The position numbers and the translations under genes were made by a program. The notes under the pieces are model-generated. The model saw nothing but the letters and a program-made list of their open reading frames with translations. It made no database searches and was not told the DNA's origin. Positions 17,332-27,006 of a stretch of 64,000 nt of DNA are shown one piece after another (position 1 is the stretch's first letter; each line of letters begins with the position of its first letter). The DNA lies in assembly GCA_015075175.1 (NCBI GenBank), contig JABTUV010000001.1, positions 1,167,677 to 1,231,676 of the forward strand, read 5' to 3'. The DNA comes from a bacterium (GTDB taxonomy: Bacteria > Hinthialibacterota > Hinthialibacteria > H5-UNCL2).

Positions 17332-17545
17332 TTATAAAGATCTGCCATCGTCGATAATGAATGCCAAGAGTTCATCAGGATCGTCGTCGCGAGGCCAGAG
17401 GTCGCTGAGAGCGTCGATGTCGCTAATCGGTCGGACCCCCTGTTCGCGCGCCAACACTTCCAGCGACGGTGATTCATCAAACGGTGGTCCAAGATTCCAT
17501 TCTCTCGGCCGCCTTGCGAGGCGGGAGAACCTCGATCGAGTCTTC
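17332..17545 (-). pseudogene. VapB-like antitoxin fragment
   Basis: One frame reads RLARRPREWNLGPPF, then SPSLEVLAREQGVRPISDID and WPRDDDPDELLAFIIDDGRS before a TAA at 17332-17334. The LEVLAREQGV(R/K)P and WP.DDDPD elements are typical of short antitoxins paired with PIN toxins. No start codon exists in this frame, and the N-terminal part (EVLPPRLAR) is best read with one frame change near 17520. It lies directly upstream of the VapC-like gene. Confidence 0.55.
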
Positions 17546-17550
17546 TTATC

Positions 17551-17779
17551 TCAAGTTGCTCTCACTGACGATCTACGGTTCGCCGCCGACACCGCGACGG
17601 CCCGAAACTTGAACTGCGCATCCATGCCCGCGCCAAGCGTGGCATATCCTTCGAGGAAAACGGCATAGCCAAGACGCACCGTCCGGCTCGCGCAGGCGGC
17701 CGGTGACTTCGCCGCAACCGTTGATTTCTTCGAGGCATCCGGTAAGTCTTACCCATTCCGGTTTCCCCTGCCGAATCAT
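17551..17779 (-). pseudogene. Small hypothetical gene upstream of the vapBC-like pair, frameshifted
   Basis: From an ATG at 17779 one frame reads MIRQGKPEWVRLTGCLEEIN and GEVTGRLREPDG. Another frame continues plausibly as EGYATLGAGMDAQFKFRAVA to a TGA at 17551-17553. A single protein of about 75 residues would need at least one frame change around 17650. No family is recognised. It might be part of the neighbouring toxin-antitoxin unit, but only position suggests this. Confidence 0.35.
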
Positions 17780-17812
17780 CGCCGATCCTTGCTTGCGCCC
17801 AAAGTTCGATGA

Positions 17813-18395
17813 TCATAACACGCTTAACGCCCGCGCCGCACCTGCGCAACAGGTTCTCCAGCATCCGGCCTCCGTGGGCGTCAAGACCGACTCCGGGGTG
17901 GAACTGCACACCGCCAGCGGCATCTTCTCGTGGCTGGCGGCCATGACGAGGCCCTCGGCGGTCGCGGTGACGGCGAACTCCGGCGGCAGGTCGCAGCCCA
18001 CCAGCGAGTGGTAGCGGCCCACGCGCAGGGGATTCTCCAGGCCTCTCGAAGATGCCGCGGCCGTCGTGATGCACGATGCTGGACTTGCCGTGGACGACGG
18101 ACGGCGCGCGTCGCACCACGCCCCGACGAATTGCACCACGCATTGCAGGCCCAGGCAGACGCCGAAAATGGCAGCCTGCCTGCATATTCGCGCAGGAACC
18201 GGGGGCAGAGACCGGCGTTTTCCGGCGCTCCCGGTCCGGGCGACAGCACCGCCAGGCTGACGCCGCGCTCGACCTCCGCGCCCAGCACCTCCATGCCGCG
18301 TCGTTGCGGTAGACCACCACCTCCGCGCCGCGTTTCGGAATCGTCCACGAGGTTGTAGGTGAATGAGTCGTGTTGTCAATCAGGAGGACTCGCAT
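17813..18395 (-). pseudogene. trpG: Anthranilate synthase component II (TrpG), multiple frameshifts
   Basis: Glutamine amidotransferase subunit that supplies ammonia for anthranilate synthesis. Family segments lie in alternating frames: MRVLLIDN, VERGVSLAVLSPGPGAPENA, IFGVCLGLQCVVQFVGA (nucleophile Cys in GVCLG), RVGRYHSLVGCDLPPEF, GVQFHPESVL (catalytic His) and MLENLLRRC. At least five indels would be needed for one frame. Gene length and order after trpE are normal. Either the sequence here is poor or the gene is decaying. Confidence 0.75.
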
Positions 18396-18465
18396 GATGG
18401 ATCGCCTTCACATCAAGAGGACCTATGGGACGTTTGGGAACGATAGCACGTATCGGAGCAATGTT

Positions 18466-20049
18466 TCACTCGCGGGCGCGGCGGATGGCGGCTGGCACGA
18501 ACCCGCCTTGCGCTCGGTTTCGTCGTACTCGGATTGGGGCACGCTGTCGTGCACGACTCGCGCCCACGCGCAGGTAGGCCGTATCGCCCACGATGCGCAG
18601 GGAGCGGATGGTGATGGCCGAGTCGAAGCGGCCGCCCGGCGTCAGGTTGAAGACCGCGCCGCCGTAGTATCCGCGCCGGTTCTTCTCTATACCTGCGCAG
18701 AGTTTCATCGCCTCGATCTTGGGCGCGCCGGTCAGGGTTCCCATGTTCATCGTGGCGGGTAGGCGCAGCGGGTCCAGCCCTTCTTGAGCGCGCCCTTCAC
18801 GCTGGAGACGGATGCTGGACGTGGCTGTACTTCTCAATGAAAAACGGGTCGGTGACGACGCGGCTGCCCGGCTCGGCGATGCGGGTACGTCGTTGCGCGC
18901 CAGATCGACGAGCATGGTGTGTTCGGCAAGTTCTTTGAAGTCGGTCGCTGTCGATGGCGTAGCGGCTGTCCAGGTCGGGATCGATTTTTCCTCCACGAGG
19001 CCGCGCGGCTTGGTCCCCGCGATGGGGCGGATTTCGACCAGACTGTGGCGCGCCCGCGCGGTTCGACTCCAGGCAGCGCTCCGGGCTGGCGCCCAGAAGG
19101 ATGCCCTCCGGCGTGTGGATGTAAAACATGTAGGGCGAGGGGTTCAAGCCCGCGCAGTTGTCTGTAGATTTCGAAGGGTTCGCAGCCGTACCTGATTTGC
19201 AACGTGCGCGAGGGCACGGCCTGGAACACGTCGCCGGCGAGGATGTGCTCCTTGAGGCGTTCGACGATGGCCATGTACTCATCGCGCGACGTGTCGGAGG
19301 CGACCTCAAGTTTTCCCGAGACGCGCCGGGGCGGGCGCGCCCGGGGCGGATGGGCAAGGCGCGCCAGGAGCGCCGCCAGGTCTTCTTCGGCCTCGCGGTA
19401 CAACGCCTTGGGGTCGGCTCCGTCCGTCCACACCGTGGCAATCGCCCGCAGGACCCGGCGGCGATGGTCGTAATGAAAGAGCCGATCCACGAGGTAGGCT
19501 TCGTAGTCGGGATCATGGGACAGGTCGCCGGCGTTGGGCGGCAGGTCCTCGAACTGGTCGATGAAGTCATAAGCCAACATGCCGAAGAGGCCGCCATAGA
19601 GCCGACCGGTTCCTCCGCGGGGCGGGCGAAGAAGGCGACGGCGCGCAAAATGTCGGCATGATTGGGCAGGTGCAGCCGCTCCTCCTCGGACACGTTCCTG
19701 CGCGCGGGCACGAGCCGGCCCGCCAGCGCGTTCCGGGAAGCGACAGTTCATCGCAGCGCGCTTCTCGCAGCATGGGTAGAAGCCTCCGGCCGCGCGCGTT
19801 CAACGCGGTGATCTTGAAGGATTGGCCGCGCCCGCAGACGTAAAGGCAGGGATCGACCGCGGCGAGGCTGTGCTCGCCGTATTTCCTGACGACCTCCGCC
19901 GACTCCAGGAGCACGCAATGCTTCGCGCGCCCGTAGTCGGAGATGCGGCTGAACAGGTCCAGCGGCCAGTAGTGCCCGCGCACCTGCTCGACCAGCGGGA
20001 TGGCCCGTCCGGACGAAGCCAACTTGAGGAACTGCTTCAGGCTGATCAT
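18466..20049 (-). pseudogene. trpE: Anthranilate synthase component I (TrpE), multiple frameshifts
   Basis: Chorismate-utilising subunit of tryptophan biosynthesis. The start region is intact from the ATG at 20049 (MISLKQFLKLASSGRAIPLV). Later segments occur in several frames: LYGGLFGMLAYDFIDQFED, VERLKEHILAGDVFQAVPSR, SPYMFYIHTPEGILLGASPE, TMNMGTLTGAPKIEAMKLC and YYGGAVFNLTPGGRFDSAIT. These are the conserved TrpE motifs in the correct order, so the gene spans its normal length but is split by many single-base indels. trpG follows 70 bases downstream. Confidence 0.8.
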
Positions 20050-20422
20050 GCTGTTACCGTGAGGGTCCTTTTCCCTCTAAAAAAACGCGCGCGACCCGAG
20101 TGGAATGACACAGAGTACTGGATTTTGGAGCGAGGAGGTATATCGGCGCTAGCCGCGCCAGCGGTCGGACTTCACCGGAACCGGCGCGGGAACCGGCTTG
20201 GGGAAGAGGAGGTCGAGTATCTTGCGTACAATTCGTTTCATTTCACTAAGGATTATGGCGCAATCCTTGCGCCGTGTCAACTTTACTTCATCGAGGCTCT
20301 GACTACGTCGCGGCGCGCAAGTCGCTCTGAGGCCCATAAGTTACTGAATTAAAAGAGCTTATAAGCGACTTTGGGTCTCCGCAGAGAGCGAGTGCCCTTT
20401 CAAGGAAAGTCGTCGCGATCAA

Positions 20423-20501
20423 GCCGTCCTCTCGATACGCGGCGCGTAGCTTAAGCGCGGATGACGCGTGCATCCCGGCGCGCCGCTACTGGAGGACTCG
20501 G
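20423..20501. repeat. CTCGATACGCGG dispersed repeat, copy 2
   Basis: It begins GCCGTCCTCTCGATACGCGG and ends CGCGCCGCTACTGGAGGACT, the same length and layout as the copy at 10423-10503. The rest of 20050-20538 shows no gene that can be supported. Confidence 0.7.
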
Positions 20502-20538
20502 TCTTTCCTTCCTCGCAACCACTTTTCTAGAGACTGCA

Positions 20539-21945
20539 CTAGGAGCGCCCGGCGGCGACGGGAGGGCCGGCATCGGACGCGTGCACGGCCTTGCGCCAGT
20601 ACTCCTCGAAGTGGTCTTTGAACTTCGGGCTTTGACTCTCGACGTGGCAGACCTCGCACAGCGCGCGGTCGGACAACCGGATGTTTTCCTTGGTCGGGTT
20701 GATGGTGTGATTGCCGCCCGGTCCGTGGCAGGCTTCGCATTGCACGCCGGCCAAGGGATCGCCCGGCAGCTTGACGTGGAAGCCGTCGACGCGCCCGAAG
20801 CCGGTCACATGGCAGACCACGCAGTTGGATTGATATTGCACGCGGTTTTGTACCAGCGTGGCGTAGGCGCGCGCGTGGGGGGTGGCCTTCCACTGCTGGT
20901 ATTCCGCCGTGTGGCAGGGGATGCAGGCCTCGTGACCCAGGTAGGGATTCTCCTTGTCTTTTTCCTGCGGCTGGGAGAGCAGGAACCCCCGCGCGGTGGC
21001 GGCGTATTTCGGGTCGGCCAGCGCGCTCTCGTGGTATTCATCGACCAGGAGGCGGATTTCGGCGACTTCGGGACCTTCCGAAGAGACGGGAAAGAGCTGC
21101 GGGGCGCCGAAGCGCAGGCGCCCCTCGACTTTTTCCACGCCGATGCGTCCCAGGCTCTTGCCTTCGGAGTCGTAGCCGACCAGGGGAACGGTGGTCTTGC
21201 GTTCGGAGGGCGGCAGGATGGCTTCGCGCCGTGCCACGATCAGGTCGACGCCGGGGATGGCGGCCAGCTCTTCGTTATCGTCGGGCGCCAGCGCGTCGGA
21301 GAGGACGACGACCACGTCGACTTCTGGACGCAGGGCTTCCACTTCGCGCGTGATGGCCGCGACCGGATCGTCCAGCGCGAAGGGCAGGCTGAGGTCGGAG
21401 ATGGGCGAGCGCGCCGCGCCGGTAATCCCGAACCAGAGGCCGCCGCGCTCCACGATGCGGCGGGTCTCCCAGAAGGGGCCGAAGTTTCCCCAGGTGCGAC
21501 GCAGGTTGGCGATGACGAAGGGAGGGGAAGAACGGTCGGAGGCGGAGACGAGGCTGGGCAGTCCCAGCATGAGGTCGTCCATGCCCACGAGAACGGTGTC
21601 ATAGGCCATCTGTTGCATGGCGCGGAAGCCCAGGTCGGCGGCGGCCTTCTGGGCGAGATCGGTTCCCGGGCAGTTGCCGCCAAGGTCCAGGAGCAGGAGG
21701 GCGGCTCGCTTCTGCCGCATCTGCCGCAGGATTTCGGCGCGCTGGGGCAGACCGCCGCGCCGGTCCGAGACGCAGTTGCAGCTCTCCAGGAGTCCGGCCG
21801 TGCCTCCGCTGGCCACGATCCACACCGCTTCGGTCGGGTCGGGCGGAAGCTCCAGCACCTCCCTGCCGCGACCGCATCCCGATAGGAGCGGCAGGAGAAG
21901 CCCGCTAATAATCGATGCCTTCGCGCGCCATGACGCCGGTTTCAT
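20539..21945 (-). CDS. Tetraheme cytochrome c lipoprotein with metallophosphatase-like N-terminal domain
   Basis: A 468-residue exported lipoprotein: signal ASIISGLLLPLLSGC with the lipobox Cys near residue 24. Residues 40-300 resemble the 5'-nucleotidase/metallophosphatase fold found in some cytochrome c-554-like proteins (LLLDLGGNCPGTD, DTVLVGMDDLMLG), with motifs incomplete by eye. The C-terminal third (about 340-445) has four c-type heme sites: CIPCH, CVVCH, CEACHGPGGNH and CEVCH. Periplasmic electron transfer is likely; the partner is unknown. Its start overlaps the end of cobO by 41 bases in another frame. Confidence 0.82.
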   Translation of the reverse strand: MKPASWRAKASIISGLLLPLLSGCGRGREVLELPPDPTEAVWIVASGGTAGLLESCNCVSDRRGGLPQRAEILRQMRQKRAALLLLDLGGNCPGTDLAQKAAADLGFRAMQQMAYDTVLVGMDDLMLGLPSLVSASDRSSPPFVIANLRRTWGNFGPFWETRRIVERGGLWFGITGAARSPISDLSLPFALDDPVAAITREVEALRPEVDVVVVLSDALAPDDNEELAAIPGVDLIVARREAILPPSERKTTVPLVGYDSEGKSLGRIGVEKVEGRLRFGAPQLFPVSSEGPEVAEIRLLVDEYHESALADPKYAATARGFLLSQPQEKDKENPYLGHEACIPCHTAEYQQWKATPHARAYATLVQNRVQYQSNCVVCHVTGFGRVDGFHVKLPGDPLAGVQCEACHGPGGNHTINPTKENIRLSDRALCEVCHVESQSPKFKDHFEEYWRKAVHASDAGPPVAAGRS

Positions 21946-22447
21946 AGTAGTGCTTGACCTGCTTCATCTCGGTCACAAGGTCGGCGGCCTGAATCAGTTC
22001 CTGCGGAGCGCCGCGTCCCGTCATGACCAATTCCACGTCGCCGCCGACTTCACGATAGACTTCCACGATGCGCATGAGTTCATCAAGCTGAATCAGTTTG
22101 TAGGTGAGGGCGGAGCAGATTTCGTCGATGACGACGAGGCGGTATCGGCGCGAGCGCAGGACGTCCTCGCACAACGTCAGCGCGCGCACGGCCTCGGCGC
22201 GGTCCTCGGGGCGCACGCCGAAGCGGAAACGGCCGTTCTGCATGATGCGCTCGCAGCCGGTGGGAAAGAGCGTGACGCCCGGCAGCGCTCGCAGCAGCTT
22301 GCGTTCGCTGTAGTGCTCGTTTTCGCCGTCGAAACCCTTGTCGAAATAGATGATGGCGACGGGCAGGCCGGCCGCCGCGGCCCGCACGGCCAGCCCCAGG
22401 GCCGCGGTCGTCTTGCCCTTGCCGTCGCCGGTATATACATGCAGCAT
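21905..22447 (-). CDS. cobO: Cob(I)yrinic acid a,c-diamide adenosyltransferase (CobO/CobA type)
   Basis: A 180-residue ATP:corrinoid adenosyltransferase that adds the upper adenosyl ligand to cobalamin. The P-loop TGDGKGKTTAALGLAVRA is at residues 6-23, followed by RLVVIDEICSALTYKL near residue 108 and VMTGRGAP near 145, as in CobA/CobO. It has the normal family length. It follows hemL in the tetrapyrrole gene block and overlaps the cytochrome gene. Its product would serve the B12-dependent radical SAM enzymes elsewhere in the window. Confidence 0.95.
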   Translation of the reverse strand: MLHVYTGDGKGKTTAALGLAVRAAAAGLPVAIIYFDKGFDGENEHYSERKLLRALPGVTLFPTGCERIMQNGRFRFGVRPEDRAEAVRALTLCEDVLRSRRYRLVVIDEICSALTYKLIQLDELMRIVEVYREVGGDVELVMTGRGAPQELIQAADLVTEMKQVKHYYETGVMAREGIDY

Positions 22448-22514
22448 CGCTTCGCCTCCGCCGGTTCAAGTTAACCCAGGGGAAGGGAAAATCAAGCGAA
22501 AGCGGCGCGGCCAT

Positions 22515-22546
22515 CGGCTCCCCCCTTAACGAGGGGGGGTCGGGGG
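22515..22546. repeat. GGCTCCCCCCTTAA hairpin repeat
   Basis: CGGCTCCCCCCTTAACGAGG continues as a G-run, giving a C6/G6 hairpin. Related copies lie at 34700-34727 and 61211-61238. It lies downstream of hemL and could act as a terminator. No gene is seen in 22448-22650. Confidence 0.5.
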
Positions 22547-22650
22547 GGCGATGGGGTGGAAGGACAGCCGCCCATTTCCGCAAGAGGATGTGGCTTTGAT
22601 GCGAGGGCCGGCGGCGGAAATGGGTGACGGTTCCTCCGGCGGTTCTCTTC

Positions 22651-23928
22651 TCACAACGATTCGCGTGCGGCCGCGATGGTTCGGTCGATGTCCTCGTCCG
22701 TGTGCGCCAGGGAAATGAAGGCGGCCTCGAATTGCGACGGCGCCAGATAGATGCCGCGCTCCAGCATGGCGTGGAAGAAGGCGGCGTAGCGCCGGGTGTC
22801 CGACCTCTTGGCATCGTCATAGTTGCGCACGGGACCCTTGTTGAAGAAGAGGCAGATCATGGAGCCGACGCGCGTCAGCGTGACGGCGGTTTTCTTCTCT
22901 TTTGCGACGGCGCGCAGACCGTCCTCCAGGCGCTTGCCCCTGCGCTCCAGTGTCTCGTAGACGCCGGGCTGGGCAAGCCGCTTGAGCGTCTCCAGGCCCG
23001 CCGCCATGGCCAGCGGATTGCCGGAGAGCGTGCCGGCCTGATAGACCGGCCCGGCGGGGGAGAGATGCTGCATGTACTTGCGCCGGCCGCCGAAGGCTCC
23101 CACCGGCATACCGCCGCCGATGATCTTGCCGAAGGTCGAGAGATCGGGCCGCACGCTGTAAAGCTCTTGCGCTCCGCCCGGCGCCACTCGAAACCCGGTC
23201 ATCACTTCATCGAAAATCAGCAGCATCTTGTGTTTGTCGCAGATTTCCCGCAACCCCGCGAGGAAACCCGGCTGCGGTGGGACCACGCCCATGTTGCCGG
23301 CCACCGGCTCGACGATGACGGCGGCGACCTCCTTGGGATGCATCTCCAGTTGCTCGACGACCGATTCCAGATCGTTGTAGCGCGCGCAAAGCGTGTTGAA
23401 GGCGATGGAGGCGGGCACGCCGGGGCTGTCGGGCACGCCCAGGGTGGTGGCCCCCGAGCCGGCGGCGATCAGGAACGAGTCGCCGTGGCCGTGGTAGCAG
23501 CCCTCGAACTTGATGATCTTGTCGCGCCCCGTGATGCCGCGCGCCAGGCGGATGGCGGACATGGTCGCCTCGGTTCCCGAGTTGACCATGCGCACCATTT
23601 CAAGTCCCGGAACCATGCGCTTGACCATCTCGGCCAGGCGGACCTCCAGCTCGGTAGGTGCGCCGAAACTGGTTCCGTCCGTGGAGACTCGCTGCAGGGT
23701 CGAGATGACCTCGGGATGGGCATGGCCCAGGATCATGGGGCCCCAGGAGCCGACGTAGTCGATGTACTCGTGGCCGTCCACGTCCCAGATACGGCTGCCG
23801 GCGGCTTTCTTGATAAAGAGGGGCGTGCCTCCGACGCCGCGGAAGGCGCGGACGGGCGAGTTGACGCCCCCCGGAATGCTGCGCAGGGCGCGCCTCAGGA
23901 GTTGCTCGCTTTTGACGTAACGGCTCAT
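22651..23928 (-). CDS. hemL: Glutamate-1-semialdehyde 2,1-aminomutase
   Basis: A 425-residue PLP enzyme that turns glutamate-1-semialdehyde into 5-aminolevulinate in C5-pathway tetrapyrrole synthesis. Motifs: [17 protein letters not shown] at the N-terminus, [44 protein letters not shown] and the PLP-lysine segment [17 protein letters not shown] near residue 265. Its ATG overlaps the hemD stop (ATGA), implying translational coupling. Confidence 0.97.
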   Translation of the reverse strand: MSRYVKSEQLLRRALRSIPGGVNSPVRAFRGVGGTPLFIKKAAGSRIWDVDGHEYIDYVGSWGPMILGHAHPEVISTLQRVSTDGTSFGAPTELEVRLAEMVKRMVPGLEMVRMVNSGTEATMSAIRLARGITGRDKIIKFEGCYHGHGDSFLIAAGSGATTLGVPDSPGVPASIAFNTLCARYNDLESVVEQLEMHPKEVAAVIVEPVAGNMGVVPPQPGFLAGLREICDKHKMLLIFDEVMTGFRVAPGGAQELYSVRPDLSTFGKIIGGGMPVGAFGGRRKYMQHLSPAGPVYQAGTLSGNPLAMAAGLETLKRLAQPGVYETLERRGKRLEDGLRAVAKEKKTAVTLTRVGSMICLFFNKGPVRNYDDAKRSDTRRYAAFFHAMLERGIYLAPSQFEAAFISLAHTDEDIDRTIAAARESL

Positions 23929-24725
23929 GGATGCTGGCCTCGTTGTTGGAGTTCAAAATCGGCGATGGCCGCCGCCAGCGCGTCGGCGGACGGCGACGGG
24001 CCTTCGACGTCGGCCGGGCGGCCCAGCTCCAGGAGGGCCCGGCTGGTCACCGGGCCGATCGACGCCAGGCGCACCCTTTGCCAGGCGTCGCTTTCCACCA
24101 GCTCCCCCAGGAGCGCGTACAGGCTATGCGCCGCGGAAGGCGATGTCAAAGCAATCCAGTGGACGGCGCCCGCCCGGATTATTGCCCGCAGCCCCTCCGC
24201 ATCGACCTCGGCGGCCAGTGTGCGATAGACCACGACCGGCAGGACGTGCGCGCCGCGCCGCTCCAGTTCCAGCCTGAGCGTGTCGCGGCCGCGGTCGCCG
24301 CGCGGCCAGAGCATGCGGGTGTTCTCCAGATTCGCAGTCGTCGCCAGAGCTTCGACCAGTCCTTCGGCGACCGCCTTCCCGGCTACCAGGTGGACCGCAA
24401 GGCCGTGCGCGTGAGCCGCTTCGGCCGTGGCCTCGCCGACGGCTGCGACGCGGGCCGTGATCTCGCTGGGTGGTCTTCCCAGCTCGCTCATGCGGTCCAG
24501 AAGTCCCGCGACGCCGTTGGCGCTGGTGAAGAGAATCCAGTCGAACTCGGGCAGTCGCGCCAGCGCCGCGTCCACGGGACTCCAGTCTTCCGGCGGGCGG
24601 ATGTCGATCAAAGGCAGATGCAGCACCTCGGCGCCGAGCGCGGACAAAGCTTGGGCGAGTCCCCCCGCCTGCTTTTTGGGGCGGGCGACCAGAATGCGAC
24701 GACCGGTCAAAGGTAAAATCTTCAT
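23925..24725 (-). CDS. hemD: Uroporphyrinogen-III synthase
   Basis: A 266-residue protein of the weakly conserved HemD family, which closes hydroxymethylbilane to uroporphyrinogen III. Recognisable parts: [56 protein letters not shown] and [15 protein letters not shown]. The ATG at 24725 (MKILPLTG) is chosen because the frame upstream is encoded by a dispersed repeat. It lies between hemC and hemL and overlaps hemL by ATGA. Confidence 0.92.
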   Translation of the reverse strand: MKILPLTGRRILVARPKKQAGGLAQALSALGAEVLHLPLIDIRPPEDWSPVDAALARLPEFDWILFTSANGVAGLLDRMSELGRPPSEITARVAAVGEATAEAAHAHGLAVHLVAGKAVAEGLVEALATTANLENTRMLWPRGDRGRDTLRLELERRGAHVLPVVVYRTLAAEVDAEGLRAIIRAGAVHWIALTSPSAAHSLYALLGELVESDAWQRVRLASIGPVTSRALLELGRPADVEGPSPSADALAAAIADFELQQRGQHP

Positions 24726-24747
24726 GTTAGGACTTGATGAGCGTCCC

Positions 24748-24803
24748 ATTGTGGCATGGGCATCTTGCCCATGCAGCACGGGCAGGATGCCCGTGCCACT
24801 GTG
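24748..24803. repeat. GTGGCATGGGCATCTTGCCC-type dispersed repeat
   Basis: GTGGCATGGGCATCTTGCCC is followed by an inverted GGGCAGGATGCCCGTGCCAC, making a strong hairpin between hemC and hemD. It belongs with the elements at 1128-1254 and 59014-59131. Confidence 0.7.
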
Positions 24804-25727
24804 TCAGACGGCGCGAATGGCGTCGAGAATGGCGCGTGCGCCGCGGGCCAGGAGTTGCTCGGCCAGCGCCACGCCGACCTGTTGCGCCTGGGTGCGCGCG
24901 CCCTCCAGGGCGCCTCGACAGAGCGACTTTCCGTCCAGAGAGGCGATCACGCCTTGCAGTCGCAGACGTTCTCCCGCGACCGTGGCCAGGGCGCCCACGG
25001 GGACCTGGCAGCCGCCGCGCAGATGATGGAGAAAGGCGCGCTCGGCGGCGACCGCGTCCGCCGTCTCCGCGTGCTGGAGGGGCGCAACCAGCCGCCGCGT
25101 CCCGCCGTCGTCCGCGCGCGCCTCCCGCGCCAGCGCGCCTTGTCCCACCGCCGGCAGGAGCACGTCGGTGGAAATGCGCTCGGTGATTTCGTGTTGCATG
25201 GCCAGTCGGACCACCCCTGCCTCCGCCAGAATCATGCCCGCCCAGTCGCTCGCATGGAACTTGCGAAAGCGCGTGTTGAGATTGCCGCGCAGATTCACGA
25301 TCGACAGGTCGGGGCGATAGTGGAGCAGTTGCGCCCGGCGGCGCAAGCTGCCGGTGGCCAGGACGGAAGCGGACGGCAGCTCGGCCAGCGTGGCGCGCGC
25401 CTTCGAGATCAGGACGTCGCCGCCGTGAACCCGCTCCAGAATGGCGGCCAGCGCCAAGCCCGCCGGCAGCTGGGTGGGAACGTCCTTGCAGCTGTGCACG
25501 GCCGCGTCGATGCGGCCGTCCAAGAGCGCCTCCTCGACTTCCTTGGTGAAGAGCCCTTCGGCGCCGATCTCGGGCAGCGGCTGGGAGAGATTGCGGTCGC
25601 CGGTCGTGGTGATTTCGACGATCTCGATCTCCAGCGCTGGATGAAGCGCGGCCAGCCGGTCGCGCACGTGATGGGCCTGCCAGAGGGCAAGCGGACTGCC
25701 GCGGGTTCCCAGTCTAAGTCTCGTCAT
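24804..25727 (-). CDS. hemC: Hydroxymethylbilane synthase (porphobilinogen deaminase)
   Basis: A 307-residue enzyme that polymerises four porphobilinogens. It opens with RLRLGTRGSPLALWQAHHVR and contains EIVEITTTGDR, GLFTKEVEEALLDG and VHSCKDVPT. The dipyrromethane cofactor Cys is in HHLRGGCQVPVGA near residue 240. The ATG at 25727 overlaps the end of hemA by 14 bases, so the two are likely coupled. Confidence 0.97.
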   Translation of the reverse strand: MTRLRLGTRGSPLALWQAHHVRDRLAALHPALEIEIVEITTTGDRNLSQPLPEIGAEGLFTKEVEEALLDGRIDAAVHSCKDVPTQLPAGLALAAILERVHGGDVLISKARATLAELPSASVLATGSLRRRAQLLHYRPDLSIVNLRGNLNTRFRKFHASDWAGMILAEAGVVRLAMQHEITERISTDVLLPAVGQGALAREARADDGGTRRLVAPLQHAETADAVAAERAFLHHLRGGCQVPVGALATVAGERLRLQGVIASLDGKSLCRGALEGARTQAQQVGVALAEQLLARGARAILDAIRAV

Positions 25728-27006
25728 CGCCTTCCGCATTCGCGCCGAGATGAAAAAGTTCCTTGACCGCCTCGATGCGCAAGGGGTCGGCGCCGTCCTC
25801 GCCGTGCCAGGCGCGCAGGCTGGTCATGGGGTCGGCCAGAATCTTGCGCACGATCCCGCGGGTCAGCGCGTCCAGGTCCTTCCAGTGCTCGTCCTCGAAG
25901 CGCCGGCGGTGTTTTTCCACCTCGCGGCTGCGGATTTCTTCGGCTTTTTTCATGATGCCGGCGATCAGGCCGTCCACTTGCAGCGAGCGCGCTCCTGCAA
26001 GTACTCGCCGACCATCTCCTCGACGATGCCCTCGGCCTTCTCGATCTCGTCGCGGCGGCGGTCCAGGTTGAGGTCGGCCAACTTGCAGATCATCGGGATT
26101 GTAAAGAAAGACGTTATCGTGCCGGGCGCAGTTGGGATCACAGTTTCTCAGGACGGACAGGTCGATGAGAAAGAGGATGCGGCCGGAGCAGGCCGACATG
26201 AGGCGACGGCGACTTGCGGTCAGCAGGTAGGTGGAGCCTCGGTGCAAGAGGACCACGTCGGCCTCGGCCAAGGCGGAGTGGAGCGAGTCCCAGGGCACGA
26301 CGGCGCCGGAGAGTTTCTGCGCCAGGACGGCGGCGCGCTCCTCGGTGCGATTGGCGATCAGGAGCCGGCGGATCTTGCGGTCCACCAGGTAGCGCGCCAC
26401 CAGTTCCCCGTCTCCCGCGCCCACGAGAAAGGCCGTGTTGTCGGAGAGGCAGCCGAAGATTTTCAGCGCCAGGTTCACCGCCGCGGAGGCGACAGAGATT
26501 TCGCCCTGTCCCAGCCCGGTCTCGGTGCGCACGCGCTTGCCGCAACGAAAGGCGATCTGAAACAGCTTGTGAAAGACCGGATGACCCTCGCCGGACTCGC
26601 AGTAGATGCGGTAGGCGTCCTTGAGTTGACCCAGAATCTGCGGCTCGCCCACCATCATGGAATCCAGTCCGGCGGAGACGCGGAAGAGATGGCGCACCGC
26701 CGCCCGGTTGCAGTGCGGGTACCAGTGGGCCGGCGGCACCTGCCGCACGTCCGCCGCGCGCAGGTGCGAGCATTCCCAGCAGCGGGTCCGGGCCGGCGGA
26801 AAGCTCGTCCGTGACGGCGCAGATTTCCGTCCGGTTGCAGGTCGAAAGCACCGCCGCCGATTCGACCACGTGCTGGGCGCGCCCGTACTCGAGCAGCTGG
26901 CGGATTTCCGGTTCTGGTGAGGGCCAGGCGTTCCCGCACTTCCAGCGGGCGGTGTTGTGGTTCATTCCCAGAGAGGCAGGGTGGACGGCTCGGGCGCGTC
27001 TGCCAT
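25714..27006 (-). CDS. hemA: Glutamyl-tRNA reductase, several apparent frameshifts
   Basis: NADPH-dependent first enzyme of the C5 tetrapyrrole pathway. The ATG at 27006 follows the ccsA-like stop directly. Family segments are present in order but in different frames: LGMNHNTA, VLSTCNRTEICAVT (nucleophile Cys), VSAGLDSMMVGEPQILGQLK, ETGLGQGEISVASAAVNLA, AFLVGAGDGELVARYLVD and LDALTRGIVRKILADPM. Breaks fall near 26980, 26920, 26750, 26090 and 25990. The gene is otherwise full length and belongs to the hem operon, so indel errors are a likely explanation. Confidence 0.88.

Noticed and set aside
20149-20241. A 30-residue basic peptide gene on the minus strand (MKRIVRKILDLLFPKPVPAP).
   Set aside because: No ribosome site, no known family and an isolated position; too short to support.
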